From Phaseolus vulgaris (lineage: Eukaryota; Streptophyta; Magnoliopsida; Fabales; Fabaceae): 64,000 bases of DNA. Position numbers and translations under genes: made by a program. The DNA is taken from positions 24,897,520 through 24,961,519 of the forward strand of contig NC_023758.2 in the NCBI RefSeq assembly GCF_000499845.2. The letters run 5' to 3'. The notes beneath the pieces were generated by a model. The model did not search any database. It was not told where the DNA came from and was given only the letters and a program-made list of their open reading frames with translations. Shown here one piece after another: positions 46,851 through 59,552 of the stretch (position 1 is its first letter; each line of letters begins with the position of its first letter).

Positions 46851-47169
46851 TGTTGGGAAAAACGGGTAATTTTCCCACTAAAACAAAACCCTAACAGAGC
46901 TACCCGACAAATAATATTGAATAAATAAAGCGGAATAATAAAAGAGATAAAGAGGAAAAAACACACCCGAAAATTGTTAACGGAGTTCGGCCTATTTAGC
47001 CTAATCTCCGATCACAGCAAAAACAGCTCACTTTTATTATTATGAGAGAAGATATTACAAATTGGGATATATAACAGTGAAGGAGAAGAGTTTAATTTAT
47101 AACCCTCAAACCTCCTTCCCAAACAATGAACCCACCGATGTGGGACTTGGAATTAAGCCAAAATCAACA
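46851..47169 (-). repeat. 5' LTR of the young copia element
   Basis: 319 bp, identical by eye to the left LTR. It contains the promoter and polyadenylation functions of the element; a TATA-like tataaattaaactc is readable on the minus strand near 47090-47105. Confidence 0.92.
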
Positions 47170-47720
47170 ACTCTCACGTACCAGGAGCTCCTCCTTGAGA
47201 GTGTTGTTATGTCATCGGATGTTATGTATACTTGGCGTTGTGTGATGAAACTTGATTGTCTTATCCATGTTGTGGTGCTCTTGACTCATTACGATGACCA
47301 TTGGTCTAATTGTCTGTTTGAGGTGATAACTATGTTCTTGGGATATATTTGGCCTAGGACGTGCTCACAATGCCATTTGTTTGAGAATGTGTTGTGCTAG
47401 TTTGGGTTAGAGCAAATGATTCCTCAGCCTCCCCCAACTTTTTAGGAAGGTGTATTTGTTGTCATTGATGACCGATAATTGCATTTTTCCAACCATCTTG
47501 TTATCGATGAGACATTAACTTCACATCCCTCGGCGTGTGCAATTAGATACATACACTGGTTCAGATTAGTTTCATATCCCTACATACTTCCTCATACGAA
47601 CAAAGATTGATTATATGTATTGTCTCGTCGTCAAGCACATAGTCCAGATGATGCCCAAACACGATCGTTGTCACAACACGAGCATGCTTGTCCAGTGAGT
47701 TAGTTTCATTATTATGTTAC
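47170..47720 (+). pseudogene. PMD pseudogene, C-terminal part
   Basis: The PMD reading continues beyond the copia insertion: YDDHWSNCLFEVITMFLGYI, then CHLFENVLC, a stop at 47398, and FGLEQMIPQPPPTF. The last part matches the PMD theme 'RVLRQFG..Q.IP..PP'. Removing the copia element and one ACTCT copy restores continuous sequence (gatatcactctcacgtacc). Further stops follow, so the gene was already damaged or decayed later. Confidence 0.65.
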
Positions 47721-50700
47721 CATGATTTTTTGTTTTTATTTTTTAAGTACCTAATGCAACAGTTCAACGAATGCAATGTATATTTAGGAGTATCGCCAAC
47801 ATTTTTGTAGTGCATGATTGACTATGAACATGTAGCAGAAGATACTCCAACGTGAGACAAAATTCACAATGCATTGCAATTAATTTAGAATGTTACGATG
47901 AGAGATTGTTTATACTAGATGATCACATGTTGTATTGATTAGGCAACAAAAACTGTCATCTAATACTTAAGTTTTGTATTTTTAAATGATATTTATTATA
48001 CACAAATTTTAATTATTAATATATAACATATTATCTTTATTTCAGAATGTTTTTTTTGGTGAATATTGTTTTTATTAAAAAAACACCTTTCCATTAAATA
48101 AATTAGTCATTTTAAAATTTAAAGACACTTTTAAAAAAAAAACTAATTATATGTTTGAAATTAATTAAAATAAAATATAAATACATTTAAAAGAATCCAA
48201 AAAATAATGCATTTTGGAATGTAAAGTCCGCAATAGATATTGTGAATTCCGGATAGATGTAGTTGAGATGATATAAATATAACATATGTATTTCGAAATG
48301 TATAATTTAAAATCCGGAAAATATATTTTAGAATAGAATTGTAAAAGAGTTAAAATGAATTTGTAGATTATAGAGGGATGCATTTAAGTTTGATGGGGTG
48401 CAAAATGCAAAAGGATCCGAAAGTGTGAGTGAGGTATGTTGGTGCGAAAGAGGCGAAAAGAGAAGATAAAGAGGAAAAAGGTGTTATGGAAGCACGTGAG
48501 AGTGGGTAAAGTTAGGTGAATAGAATAAATTGAAATGGTCCCCAATTAATGATTCATGTTCATGGATTGAGTCACACATCACTATAACATAACATGAGAC
48601 CCTTTACTTTACAACCTATCTATCTCCTATTCTCACTTCTAACAATTTGGGCTTTTCCCTTTACCTTCTCTTCTAACCTTTTTTTTATTTTAACATATCT
48701 TTTAGGCCCACATCTGGCCCATCCCCTTCTTCTCTTTCAACTTTATCATCAACTTTCAATTTTATTTTATTATATTAATAAATTAATACTCAAAATTTGA
48801 CATCTTCATTCGTCAATTAAATACTGTAACCAAATCTAACTCATTAATTCAATTTATAATACTTAAAAATATTACTAAATAAAGTCAAAACAATTAAAGC
48901 TTATTTATAAAAAAAAGTATTATTTTTTATAAATAAGAACGGGTGTAATCATAGTTAAAATAAATATTCCTCTATTCTAATTGCTGAGTATGCATGTTAT
49001 TTTGATAATACATTTATAATATTGATACTATTAATATCTTACATTGTTCGACAGAGTGTTAGTAATCATCAAGTTAAATTAGTAATGATCTACTTAGTTT
49101 TATATAGATAATTGATACATGTATTTATAATATTTTTTTACTTTTTTTATTCTCTAATCATTGTTATATGATATTATCTTCTCATATTATATAAAACTAA
49201 AATTAATTATTTTCATATATGATTAAGGAGACGTATAAGTTTAACATAATACTTTTGTATTGAAGTATATTCACATACAATAAATTTAACTATAGATTAT
49301 AATAATAAAAGAATATTTTTTTCATTAAAAATAATTTTTATTAAGAAATTATATATTTTAAGTATATATAACATATCATTAAATAAGGTCTTATAAAATA
49401 AATATTTAAAGAGAAATATATATTAAATTTAACAATGATGTAGCATAATATAACCTACAAAAAAGTAAATTAAGGCTCACATATATAAATCTTATAATCA
49501 ATATTTCTTAAAATTTGTTGTTAAGTTCATTTATTAATTTATTTTTATTAAAATTAAATTTATTGAAAAATTACTTAGTTAAAAGATATAACTATATTTG
49601 AAATGGTAACATTAAATATTGAAAATGATAGTACATAAATAGTTTATTGGTGACTCGTCAACCGACGGACTGACATATGTAAAGATAACATAGAAATCAT
49701 ATGAAAAATTATAAAAGTAACAATCAAATTAATAAGGAAGCATTATTTCCACATATGTAAGTACCAAAATATTATTTCTTAATTAGCAATCTTTTAAGTT
49801 CAATGAAATTTTGCACTACTTTTTAGTATCTAAAGCAACAGTAGTCAATAATAATGAAGTACAATTAAAAATGATTAAGAAAACTTTTTAAAAACTAATA
49901 ATAATAAAAATTACTTTAACAATTACATAAAATTACATAAAACATCAGTCTATAAATCTGATTTTATCAATATAATTTTAAAATTATTTCATTTTAATTT
50001 TTTTCTTTTTAAGTGTAATATCATAATTATTAAAGATAATAATGATAACATGTACTTAGAATGTGAAGATTGAAGAGTGTGAATTGTGAAGCTCGATGGC
50101 AGCATTAACAGTATTATTTACTCAATCATGGCATGTTCTCGGTAAAAAAGGTAATGAAAGAAAAGTTGAAAAGCTGAACTCTACAAACATTTGTAGTACA
50201 AGTTTCCAACCAAATAAACCTGCGAAAAGGGTCGCTTTTGCACATGGATGATGAAGATTCCAAGAAAAAAAAATATTCTTAGTACTTCTCTACCATGTAT
50301 TTTTTAAAATTTAATAAAAAATGAAAGAAATTGTTGGTGAAATTTGCTAAAAAATCATGTTTGACAAAAGTATTGATGATCTACGGAACAAAAATGTATG
50401 AAGCTAGTCAAAGACATTATGAAGTGTTTTCCATATATTTGGTGTATTGATTTCGAACTAGTAATGATTTTTTACAAAACTTTTTTCTTTACCATCATTA
50501 TGTTATCAAACTTGTAAAAATCTACTTCATATGAAAACATATCCATAAATAACATACAAATTCAATCGTTAAAATAATTAAGGTGACTATGGTCTAAAAA
50601 ACACGTATTCTATATTTATTATTATATATGACGGTGTTCATCAAACTGTAATTTATATACCTTATTTTTAAATAAACTATGGTTATAATTAGAGTTATAG

Positions 50701-51913
50701 TTTATATGTTGATCTTATTTTTGTGTTTCTTATATGACACTTCCACTCAAATTGTTATGTATATATATAGAACTTTCTTTTTATACTAGTGATATGATTA
50801 TTGTATAAATTTAAAATATAAAAAATAAATAAGTTTATATTAAAAAAGAACAAGTGTCTTTAAATTTCTGTGTCGAATATTTTAATAATGTCATTTTTAT
50901 TGTTATTATTTGTCTTATTTCTCCCAATAATTTTATAGGTCTAGCAAGTGAAGATATGTATATTGTTGTCAACAGATTTTTTTTTAATCAATCCCATTTG
51001 CAAATAGATTAATTTTTCAGCAAGTAAACATGAAAAAAAAGCATAAATTTTAGTAAAAAATTGAAAACTAAAGAACTTAATTATCTATGAAGAAAATGAA
51101 ACAATCAAGATGACTATCATTATACCAAGAACAAAAATTGAAAATAACAAAATATAGAAAAACCTTGCAAATTTCTTTAGATGAATGCGTAGCAAGAACA
51201 AAACAATATTAGTATCTTTTGAACAAAATAAAGTTTATTTTCAAGTTAAAATTTTTTATTTACAAGTTAACTCTGAGTTTAACTTTTTTTATTGATAAAA
51301 ATATGTTTATTAGTTTTTTTTAATGATAAAAAAATATATTTTTTTATAGATTGTTCCCCTCATCACTCTTTCTCTTCAATTTTTTTTTAATTTTGACTCT
51401 TGATAGATTTCAGCTACCTGTCTTTATTCAAAGTAGGAAGGTACCTGTAAAAAATCCTTTAACGTTCAAGTTAGTATTCGATATTCAGTAGTTAAGAAAA
51501 TAAATGTTATTTAACTCGTACATTTGTCTAGTCTTCTAACAAATAATTACATAATATGTGATGTTGGACTCAATTGGATTAATTTTAATGTTAAAAAAAA
51601 ATTTCGTATCCACAATTTAAGTTAATGAGATAACTTAAGTGACGGTTTGACTTGATATTTCAATATTTGGTGAGTTAAAATCTTATGAAAGTCTTAATTG
51701 TGGACGTGTAGGTGTTGTGAGCTATTCAATACAAAATTTAACTAATAAATAATGATTAAAAAAAATTGAAATTGCTTTTAACACTTCATTTGCAATCTAA
51801 ATCCAAATACAGTATTAAGATAATTACCAAATGTCAAATAATGTTTCAAGTTGGAAAAATTCTTGTGCTTAACCTACAAAATTAATCTGCATCAAAGTTT
51901 TGACACTCCATTA

Positions 51914-52014
51914 CTATATAAGTGAAACAGGAGGTGGGCACAAAAAGATTTGGTCAGTTTTCTCTAAGCCAACACTTTTGTGTATGGCAACAATACTATT
52001 ATCCCAAGCAGCAG
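51914..52014 (+). promoter_or_regulatory. Possible promoter with orphan first exon
   Basis: A TATA-like actatataag at 51914 is followed about 65 bp later by ATG at 51984, starting MATILLSQAA, and a good splice donor (gcag|gtaaaacg) at 52014. No matching second exon was found downstream, so this may be a gene remnant or chance. Confidence 0.25.
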
Positions 52015-52523
52015 GTAAAACGCATCAATTATGCATTCTTTAGTTATTTTTACTATGTATATAAATAGCAATACATAGAAGAATTCCATAACTAGCATTG
52101 AAGTGGTACTCTAAGTATGAGTATGTTGCAATTGATTTTGAACTTAATTAAGATTTTTTAGCAGAAGGAGCAATTGGTTGAGTGAGTGGGATTGTGGGGT
52201 TTGGGAAAATTGGAAGAGAAAAAAAGTTAAGATAGAAATAGTTAAGAGTAAAGTTAAAAGTTTGATAGGTGTCAAAATCTAGTTGAAATAAATAATGATA
52301 GACTCTAAAAGTTAGAGAATCTGCAGCCTCTATCTCTGTCATCTCTGAGCTGTTCTGTTATTTGTGTTCCTCTGCATTGCATTGCGTGCAGTAACTAATC
52401 CCACCAATTATTATTTTGTTCCATCCCACTTTTCTTTAATACCACTATCAATTTATTATTACTGTTTAAACATAATTTCAATTTCAATTTCAAATCATCA
52501 TAACCTTTTGTCTTAATAAACTT

Positions 52524-52548
52524 CATATATATATATATATATATATGT
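52524..52548. repeat. (AT)n microsatellite
   Basis: About eleven AT repeats in an AT-rich spacer. Confidence 0.9.
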
Positions 52549-53950
52549 TTATTGAGTGAGTAAAAATAATAGAAAGACAAATCTAATAAAAAAAAGTCAG
52601 TTCATTCAATTTCATGATGTAGTGTTTTACTTAGTATTCTTTCTCGGGAGAGATGCAACATGTAATTTATTTCTTATCAAGAACGTGTTTGTTTGTTTTT
52701 AATATTATAAAAAAAAACATCGAAACACATTTATTATACTATAGATGATATATTTAAAGAGAACAGAATATTCAAGATTGTGGGTGTAAGAGTTACGGGA
52801 ATATTAAAACATTAGGAAGTGACCATGTTATTTTTTTTTAAATCACTAAATAATAAAATTATTTTTATAAATATTTTAATTTTTTAAAACTTTGTACTAA
52901 CTATATATACTTTTTCCTAAACTTTTAACTACAGTTGTTTAGAAAAAATTCAATATCCAAAATCATGTTCTTATCTTTTTGATAAAACAGTATATTTTGT
53001 TTACTTAAAAAATATAGCAAATAAATCTAGCATTCTCAAGTTTTAAAGTGGTAATTTAGAAGAAAAATAATTGAAAGATTTTATTTTTGAAGTTTTAATT
53101 TCATTTTAAAATTGATAACTATAGTTCAGTTTCCATGCATCATATTGGTATTTTACACTATCCATATCAACTTGAAATTATTTTCGAAATAAATTTTAAA
53201 TTAAATTTTCAAAAAATAATATTTTTATCACTTTGTAATTTATAATTAAATGATAATGTGAATATATTTTAATTAAATCCTACAAATCATCTCATTTCAG
53301 GAACGGATATTATAATTTAGTATACAAAAATTAAAAGGTTTTGATTATACAAGCATAATTTAGTTTTTCAAAATCATTAGTTGTTTAAAGTTACATAAAA
53401 TTGATAATTCACTATTACATTAGAGGGAGTATTTCTGATTCATGCATATGTTGTAAATTTTTGCTCCAACATGAGAACATATCAAATCTTATTAATGGAC
53501 AAACTTTGATAATTATTTCTTACCACCCCTGAATTTCCAAAAGATAAGTTAAAATTTGAAAATAAGTGGAAAGGTTCTTGCTTCAATTTAGTTAAAATTT
53601 AGTATTATTAATTTCTTATGTTAATTATTTAAATAGTAAATTTAGTTACTAATATTTTAGATTTTGTCATATTAAATTCTATAATTGGTGCTTTAAAAAT
53701 GAGAACAATCATGGTAATATATGTCTCCCTTTAAATGTGTTAATGGGGTATGTCTGACATTTTTAAAGGGAATCTTTATCTCATCCAACAAAAAATAAAA
53801 TAAAAAAGACAAACCCATGGGGCTATGTGTAGCAGTAGCCATGGTTCTTATGAAGAACAAATAAACGAATTTGTACATGAAAATGAAATGATTAGCTAAA
53901 AGTAAAGAGAAATTGCAGAGAGAGAAACACAGTTTCTTTTTGCTCACTTA

Positions 53951-53976
53951 TTTACTACTATTATTATTATTATTAC

Positions 53977-54006
<30 letters not shown>
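53951..54006. repeat. (ATT)n microsatellite
   Basis: Roughly eighteen ATT units with two ACT interruptions. On the minus strand it creates a poly-isoleucine run in a short open frame, which I regard as spurious. Confidence 0.95.
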
Positions 54007-54007
<1 letters not shown>

Positions 54008-55115
54008 TCCGGCAATGAACCTCGTAGACTTTTCCCTCTGTCATCATCATTCTTCTTATTATTCATAAAACTTTTAATCTCTTTTTTCTCTTCTTCACTA
54101 CACACCATTCCTTCAATTTTCATATTTTTATACCTTTTCCTTCTACCCATTTCAATTTTTTCACCAAGTTTGAAACTTTCCTGCTTTTCAACCACACCCA
54201 TCTTCTCCTTTTCATTGATTCAGACTTTATGCTTTGCCTCTTCACACGTTCTTAGTCCAGAGTCTTCAAACCACTCACTGGTATATTGATTTGCTCTGTG
54301 GTTTTCTCATCTGTGCATTGATGTGTTTGTGTTGCTTGAAAAAGCTGTGGGAATTTGAGTCAGTGAATCATTTGTTTAGCACATGAATGTTTATTGACCA
54401 GAGTTTGTGGCCTTGTGTGACTTGTCTGGTTCATGCATTTTCTCAGAACCTGCAATTGTGTTTCTCTGATTGAATTTTTATGAGTGAGCTCTGAAGATAA
54501 AACTGTTTTGAGTCATTGGGGATGCTTGTACCACTTGAATGCTTATCTGTCTTTCGGATCAGCATGAAAGCAGTTTTCACATTCTTCTGACTTGTCCTTT
54601 TCACTCGAATCTTCAAACAATTCATTGTTTTAGGCAACGTTGAAAGCTATTGTTCTGAATGCTTTACCCATACTAAATTGTTTTCATTGATTAATTTTCA
54701 CTTTTCATGCTAATTTTGCTTTACATAGGTTACAATTATTACTTATCTAAAAGGCCCAGAGATAGCCGATTAATGATCCTTCATTCCAAATGCAGAAGTT
54801 CAGTCCTTGAAATATGTGTGCTCATAGTATCTGAATTGGCATGAAGGCTTACATGTTCTGATGTGAATCAGGATTGGTTGACTACTCATCAAAATTCTGA
54901 GTCCTCATTACTACACATCTGCCTTTTTCTTTTCTATATATAGATTGGTTTATATTTATATATATATTTTTTCTTTTTTGGCTTTAAATGAAATCTTATA
55001 TTTATTTTTAGATGCTATGATCTTCGATGTTTGTGCTATATTTGCGGAATTTCCTTAAACTGGTACCTGATGAAGATATGGCATTGTTTGTAGGGTGCAA
55101 ACTACAAAGGGTTTA

Positions 55116-55163
55116 ATGAAGTAAGATATGGAAGATGAAATTGAGGACATGGGAGTCTTTTAG
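55116..55163 (+). promoter_or_regulatory. Two short upstream ORFs before the DUF4378 gene
   Basis: ATG AAG TAA at 55116-55124 and an 11-residue frame MEDEIEDMGVF (55128-55163) lie 57-104 bp before the main ATG at 55220. If they are on the mature mRNA they could lower translation of the main frame. The transcript start is not known. Confidence 0.4.
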
Positions 55164-55219
55164 TAGTCTGTATTTGTATGGGAGGCTTATTACACTTTTT
55201 CGAATTCAATCAGGGGAGG

Positions 55220-58200
55220 ATGGCCAAGAAAGTCCTTACTCGGAAGAGACATCATGGTGGTAGGTGTTGTTCCTTGTATTTTTGAAAAACTTCACTCATG
55301 CTAAGAATAATCGTCTTAGGTTTATGCCCCGGCATACTTCACTGAGGGCAGACACACTATAAGGAAGCTCGATTGTCCACTAATTTCCTATGATTCATTC
55401 TTGCAAGTGAAAGATGCCAATAGCTAATTCACCTGTGAAATTTGTATTTTACAATATTATAAATGTTATTGATAAGACGAAACAATTGGAAAGTCACATA
55501 TAGTGTGCAGATTATATATTCGTTAGATAATTTCAATTAATGCAAATTGGTTTTCAGATGAAATCTAATAGAAACAATCTAATTGTAATTGCTGACCACT
55601 TTGTTATTTGGAGATATTTTGCTGAATTTCAGGGTTCCCCATTTTTCTCAATATTCATGAATTGTTTAAAGTTGTCGTTTTTTAGAATTTGGTGGCTGAT
55701 TGTGTTATTATTATATTGTGTCATGTAGGCTTGGAAGCTCCTCGAAATAGTCTAGATCTGCAAGTACAAACACCTCAGAACTTCTGCCCACAACGAAAAT
55801 TATCAGTATATTCCCTGCCTCTGTTCTGCGTTCTAGTAACAATGACCTTTACGATTTGAGTTTTGAGAATGACCCCTCAAAGTTGTGAGAGTGGAGCTCA
55901 TGTTAGTGGGCAATTGGGTATTTTAGAAAGCCTCTATGAGTTGTCATTCATCTCTTCAACTAAGTATAAACATTGTTTCATCTCCACAAACGACGGTTTC
56001 ATGAATTTGATTGATTTTCCCTTCATTTAATTGACTGATTGTATAATGTCGAGCATAGTTCTGATTTTGTTATACCACTTTTCATCGTATTTTTTATTCT
56101 AATACGTGGTGGTAAACTCATAAGGTTGCATTTTCCACTCCCATCTACAGAGCAGCAAAGTTAACTTTATTTGTTTCTAATCTCTTCTCATCCTTGGCTC
56201 AATCTCTGATTTTGAATTTTCAGTGCAATTATCAAGTAGAAGAAGAGGGCAGGCCGGAGAATAATCGTTATTCAAATGTGGGTTCAATGAAAAAACTGAT
56301 CAACGAGGAGCTATCCAAACAATCAAGCACCAGGCAAAATGCGCCAAGCCTTGTTGCAAGGTTGATGGGGATAGATACGATGCCATTAGACACTAAATAT
56401 GTTGTCCCATCAGATAAAAGAATAAGTGAAAACGTGGGGAAAAAGTCTTCAGAGAAAGGAGTGAGTCGAAGGGGTTCATCAGTTAGTTGGGGTTCTTCCA
56501 ACTTTAATTCTTCGAGCCAGATGGATTTTGAGTCATTATACGAAGACATGGATGTTGTTGATGATGATGGATGGAACAAGAGCTTTGGAGAACAAAGGCG
56601 GCGGGATCATCCTCAGGATGAGGAACTACAGAAATTCAAGAAAGAGTTTGAAGCATATCAAGCAGCAAGGTTTCTCGAGTGTTCGAAGGTTGCTGAAATT
56701 GGTAGTGTTCCTAGACGATTGTTTGTTCAACAAAACCTGAACAAGGAAAAGGTGGTTCATAATGAGTTACTTTTACAAAGAGCAGCAGCAGGGAAACTTG
56801 CAGATCTTGACAGCCATTCATTCAAAACACCACCACCTGAAAGTTATGGTTCAGAATATCGTGGTGACATGATGGAGTTAGTCCCAGCTACGCAAAGGAA
56901 AACCTTTCCTCCTAGGAGCAGAACACTAAGTAGAGACTTTGAGGAGTCCTTATTGATGAAATCTTGCAACAGATTAGACACGTCTGCTTCTCCCACTAGG
57001 ATAGTTATCTTGAAGCCTGGTCCTGATAGCATTTGCAACCATGAAGAGAATTGGACCATTTCGACAGGAACTATACAAGGGAGAAATAGTATAGAAGATT
57101 TTCTTGAAGAGGTGAAAGAGCGTTTGAAATGTGAACTGCAAGGGAAAATTGTCAAAAAGGTTTCTGTGGTTCGAGGGAGTGGAATTGAAACACCTTACAA
57201 TGAAAAACCATCTGATACTAAACTAATAGCCCGACATATAGTAAAGCAAGTCAGAGAAAGTACGACTAGAGATGCTGACACAAATTTACTCCCCTCAGAA
57301 TCAACAGGGTCGTTCAAAAGTGAAATGCAATTCAATGGACCAACTTCCCCAGAAATTATCAGCAGAGATACCCGGAAGTTCTTGTCAGATAGGCTAAGAA
57401 ATGTTGTGAGAAGTGAAGCACATGCTGACTTTCCCGAGGGAAAATCAAGGTCACTTGCATTAGACAGCCATAAAGCTGGACTAAAGCAAGTGGGGGATAT
57501 TATGAAGTACGCAAGTAATTGGGAAATTTCCAAAGAGGAGGCAGAAATACAAACAGGTTCTTTCAGACATGAACTGGATCAAAATATATTTCTGCACAAG
57601 GAGTTGTCCCCAAGGAATCTTGTAAGATCCTTGTCTGCTCCTGTATCACGATCAGGAACATCATTTGGGAAGCTTCTTCTGGAGGACCGCCACATTTTAA
57701 CTGGTGCTCAGATTCGGAGGAAGCTTGAAGCTGTTGAAACTATGTCCGTTGATGTCAAGAAACGGAAAAAGGACAGATTTAATATTAAGGAACGAGTGTC
57801 CAATTTTAGATATAATCTTGCTTTAAGAGGGAGGCTTTTTGGTAGAAGGGTTCAATCAATGGTGGAATCACGTGGCAATGAGTATGGTCCCATGGTGAGA
57901 GATTTCACAAGTGGACCAACAGTTCTTATGAACTGCGGTGAGCGGCACGTAAGTTTGCCATATATTTTTTTACCATTCTCAATGATGAACTTTGTTTTTC
58001 TCTTATTATATTTCCTATATAGTTATCTAATGACCAGATTTTCTGTTACGTGCTCTTTAGGAGAACTCCACTGAGGTACCTCCTAGTCCTGCATCTGTGT
58101 GCAGCAGCAGCATTCATGAAGACCTTTGGAGGCGGACTGAATATTTAAGTCCAATATCAACTCCTGATGTGTCTTCAAGAGATGATAATGTTGTGCCCCA

Positions 58201-59552
58201 GGTTTTCAGGGATATCAGCTCTGGTTTGAATGGTATGATATAATTCTAACTTTCATGCATGAGAAATGCTATCATAGACTTGATTCATGATAAGGTAGTT
58301 TATTATGGTTTTACTCATGTGCAATATGAAGTTATATCAACGAAGAACCTTTATTATTTTTCAAATGACTAGTGAACTGGCTTGCAAGATCAGAGTTTTG
58401 GTTTACATGATCACCTCAGCTTTCCATCCTAGGATAAGTTGCTTCAAGGGCTATACAATTTCTGTTGTTGCTACCAGTCAAAACTTGGGCTCTGTTTTTT
58501 TTTTTTTTCTTTTTTTTCAAACTTTTTCTTTCATTCACCATATGAATCGTTTTGATACATCTTATAAAACCCAAATTTTTTACAAACTGGATGTGTTAAC
58601 TGTTAAGTTGGTCAGTTGGCATAACTACGGGGTGAGGTCAACAAAAGAAGTGCAATTTCTTGGCTTCAGTATAGAACAATTAGCTTAGTAAAAGACTTTT
58701 GTTAAGTCATGGAATTTGATTTGAATGTCGTGAATATTATAGACAGATTCAGATATCAACCTTTGGCTTGATTTGTTTTTGGTGTTGCTGTATAAGAGAT
58801 GAGAAAAGTGTTCCGGGTATGAAATGTTGGTGACAGAAAAAAAGATGATTTTTCCTTAGATATCAAATTCTTGCTAATAGATCTCTTTGCTTGTTGATGA
58901 TGTGACAGAACTAAGGAGGCAACTCAATCAACTCGAGTCTGATGGTCCTGATGACTTCACTATAAAACAGGAGGCCGCTGAGTCTGACTTGGACCAATTA
59001 GAGGATCCAGCAGAATCTTACATAAGAGATCTACTTGTTGCTTCTGGACTGTACTTTGGTTCATGGGATAAGTCTTTATTAAGAGGGGACACATTTGCAA
59101 AACCTATTGGCAACACAGTTTATGAAGAAGTGGAAGAATCTCGCAGGAAATGGGTCAAGGAAAATGATGACAGCTGTATGAAGGATCAGAATGAGAATAA
59201 GCTAGACCACAAAGTTTTACTTGATTTGTTAAATGAGGCACTTTCAGTTGTTCTTGGACCTCCATTGACATTGTCTAGATTCAGAAGGAATTTAAGTAAC
59301 TCTTCCATGTTGCCACCTTCTGGAAAGGAACTATTGAACTTAGTGTGGGACATTATCCGTGTTTCTTTATATCCTCCATCTGACATATCTACTTATTCAC
59401 TTGATACTTTGGTGGCTCAACACCTAGGATCCATCCCTTGGTCTGAATTAATACATGACGAGATCAATATTTTGGAAAGAGATATAGAATGTCTAATAAC
59501 TGATGATCTGGTTGAAGAACTCACAAAGGATATATATTCTAAGATGAAGTGA
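55220..59552 (+). CDS. DUF3741/DUF4378 protein (TRM/LONGIFOLIA type)
   Basis: Five exons, 55220-55259, 55729-55805, 56224-57948, 58061-58232 and 58909-59552, join in frame to 885 residues. It starts MAKKVLTRKRHHGGLEAPRN. The N-terminal signature SLVARLMGID (81-90) is the DUF3741 motif. The middle is long, charged and probably disordered, with the block EDFLEEVKERLKCEL. The C-terminus is a DUF4378 domain (about 708-880): YIRDLLVASGLYFG, then LLDLLNEALSVVLGPP, and an acidic end DDLVEELTKDIYSKMK. This architecture is that of plant TON1-recruiting-motif proteins and relatives, some of which link to microtubules and control cell elongation. Which member this is cannot be said. The long exon reads on past its donor at 57948 to a stop at 58074 if unspliced. 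The family assignment is firm; the function is by analogy. Confidence 0.88.

Larger units (their letters stand above)
43629..47169 (-). mobile_element. Young Ty1/copia element with identical LTRs
   Basis: Complete ends on the minus strand: 5' LTR 46851-47169, primer site 46837-46848, a single Gag-protease-integrase frame 44082-46772, a purine-rich tract just inside 43948 and 3' LTR 43629-43947. The two 319-bp LTRs appear identical by eye, and the insertion is flanked by the 5-bp duplication ACTCT (43624-43628 and 47170-47174). It is only 3.54 kb long because almost all of reverse transcriptase and RNase H are missing, so it must have moved using another element's enzymes or lost them afterwards. 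Confidence 0.95.
42279..48412. mobile_element. PMD-containing unit with TIR-like ends
   Basis: The left end (42279-42318, tgcgttctgcaaccccat, then aaaactcaattgcaccct) matches the right end reversed (48374-48412, tgcattttgcaccccatc, then aaacttaaatgcatccct) at about 80% over 39 bp. Between them lies a plant mobile domain pseudogene. The left repeat sits about 150 bp before a possible first coding exon. Without the nested copia element the unit would be about 2.6 kb. Outer boundaries and target duplication could not be fixed. Confidence 0.5.
48413..54200. other. AT-rich intergenic region
   Basis: About 5.8 kb without a recognisable gene. It contains a possible TATA box and orphan first exon at 51914-52014, an (AT)n run near 52528 and an (ATT)n microsatellite at 53951-54006. 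No transposon protein could be read in any frame. Confidence 0.5.

Noticed and set aside
52148..52342. A 64-residue minus-strand frame near the possible orphan promoter.
   Set aside because: It points the wrong way for that promoter and has the composition of AT-rich spacer.
53944..54201. An 85-residue minus-strand frame starting MGVVEKQESFKLG and ending in poly-isoleucine.
   Set aside because: The isoleucine run is an (ATT)n microsatellite and the rest matches no family I know; it probably lies in the upstream region of the DUF4378 gene.
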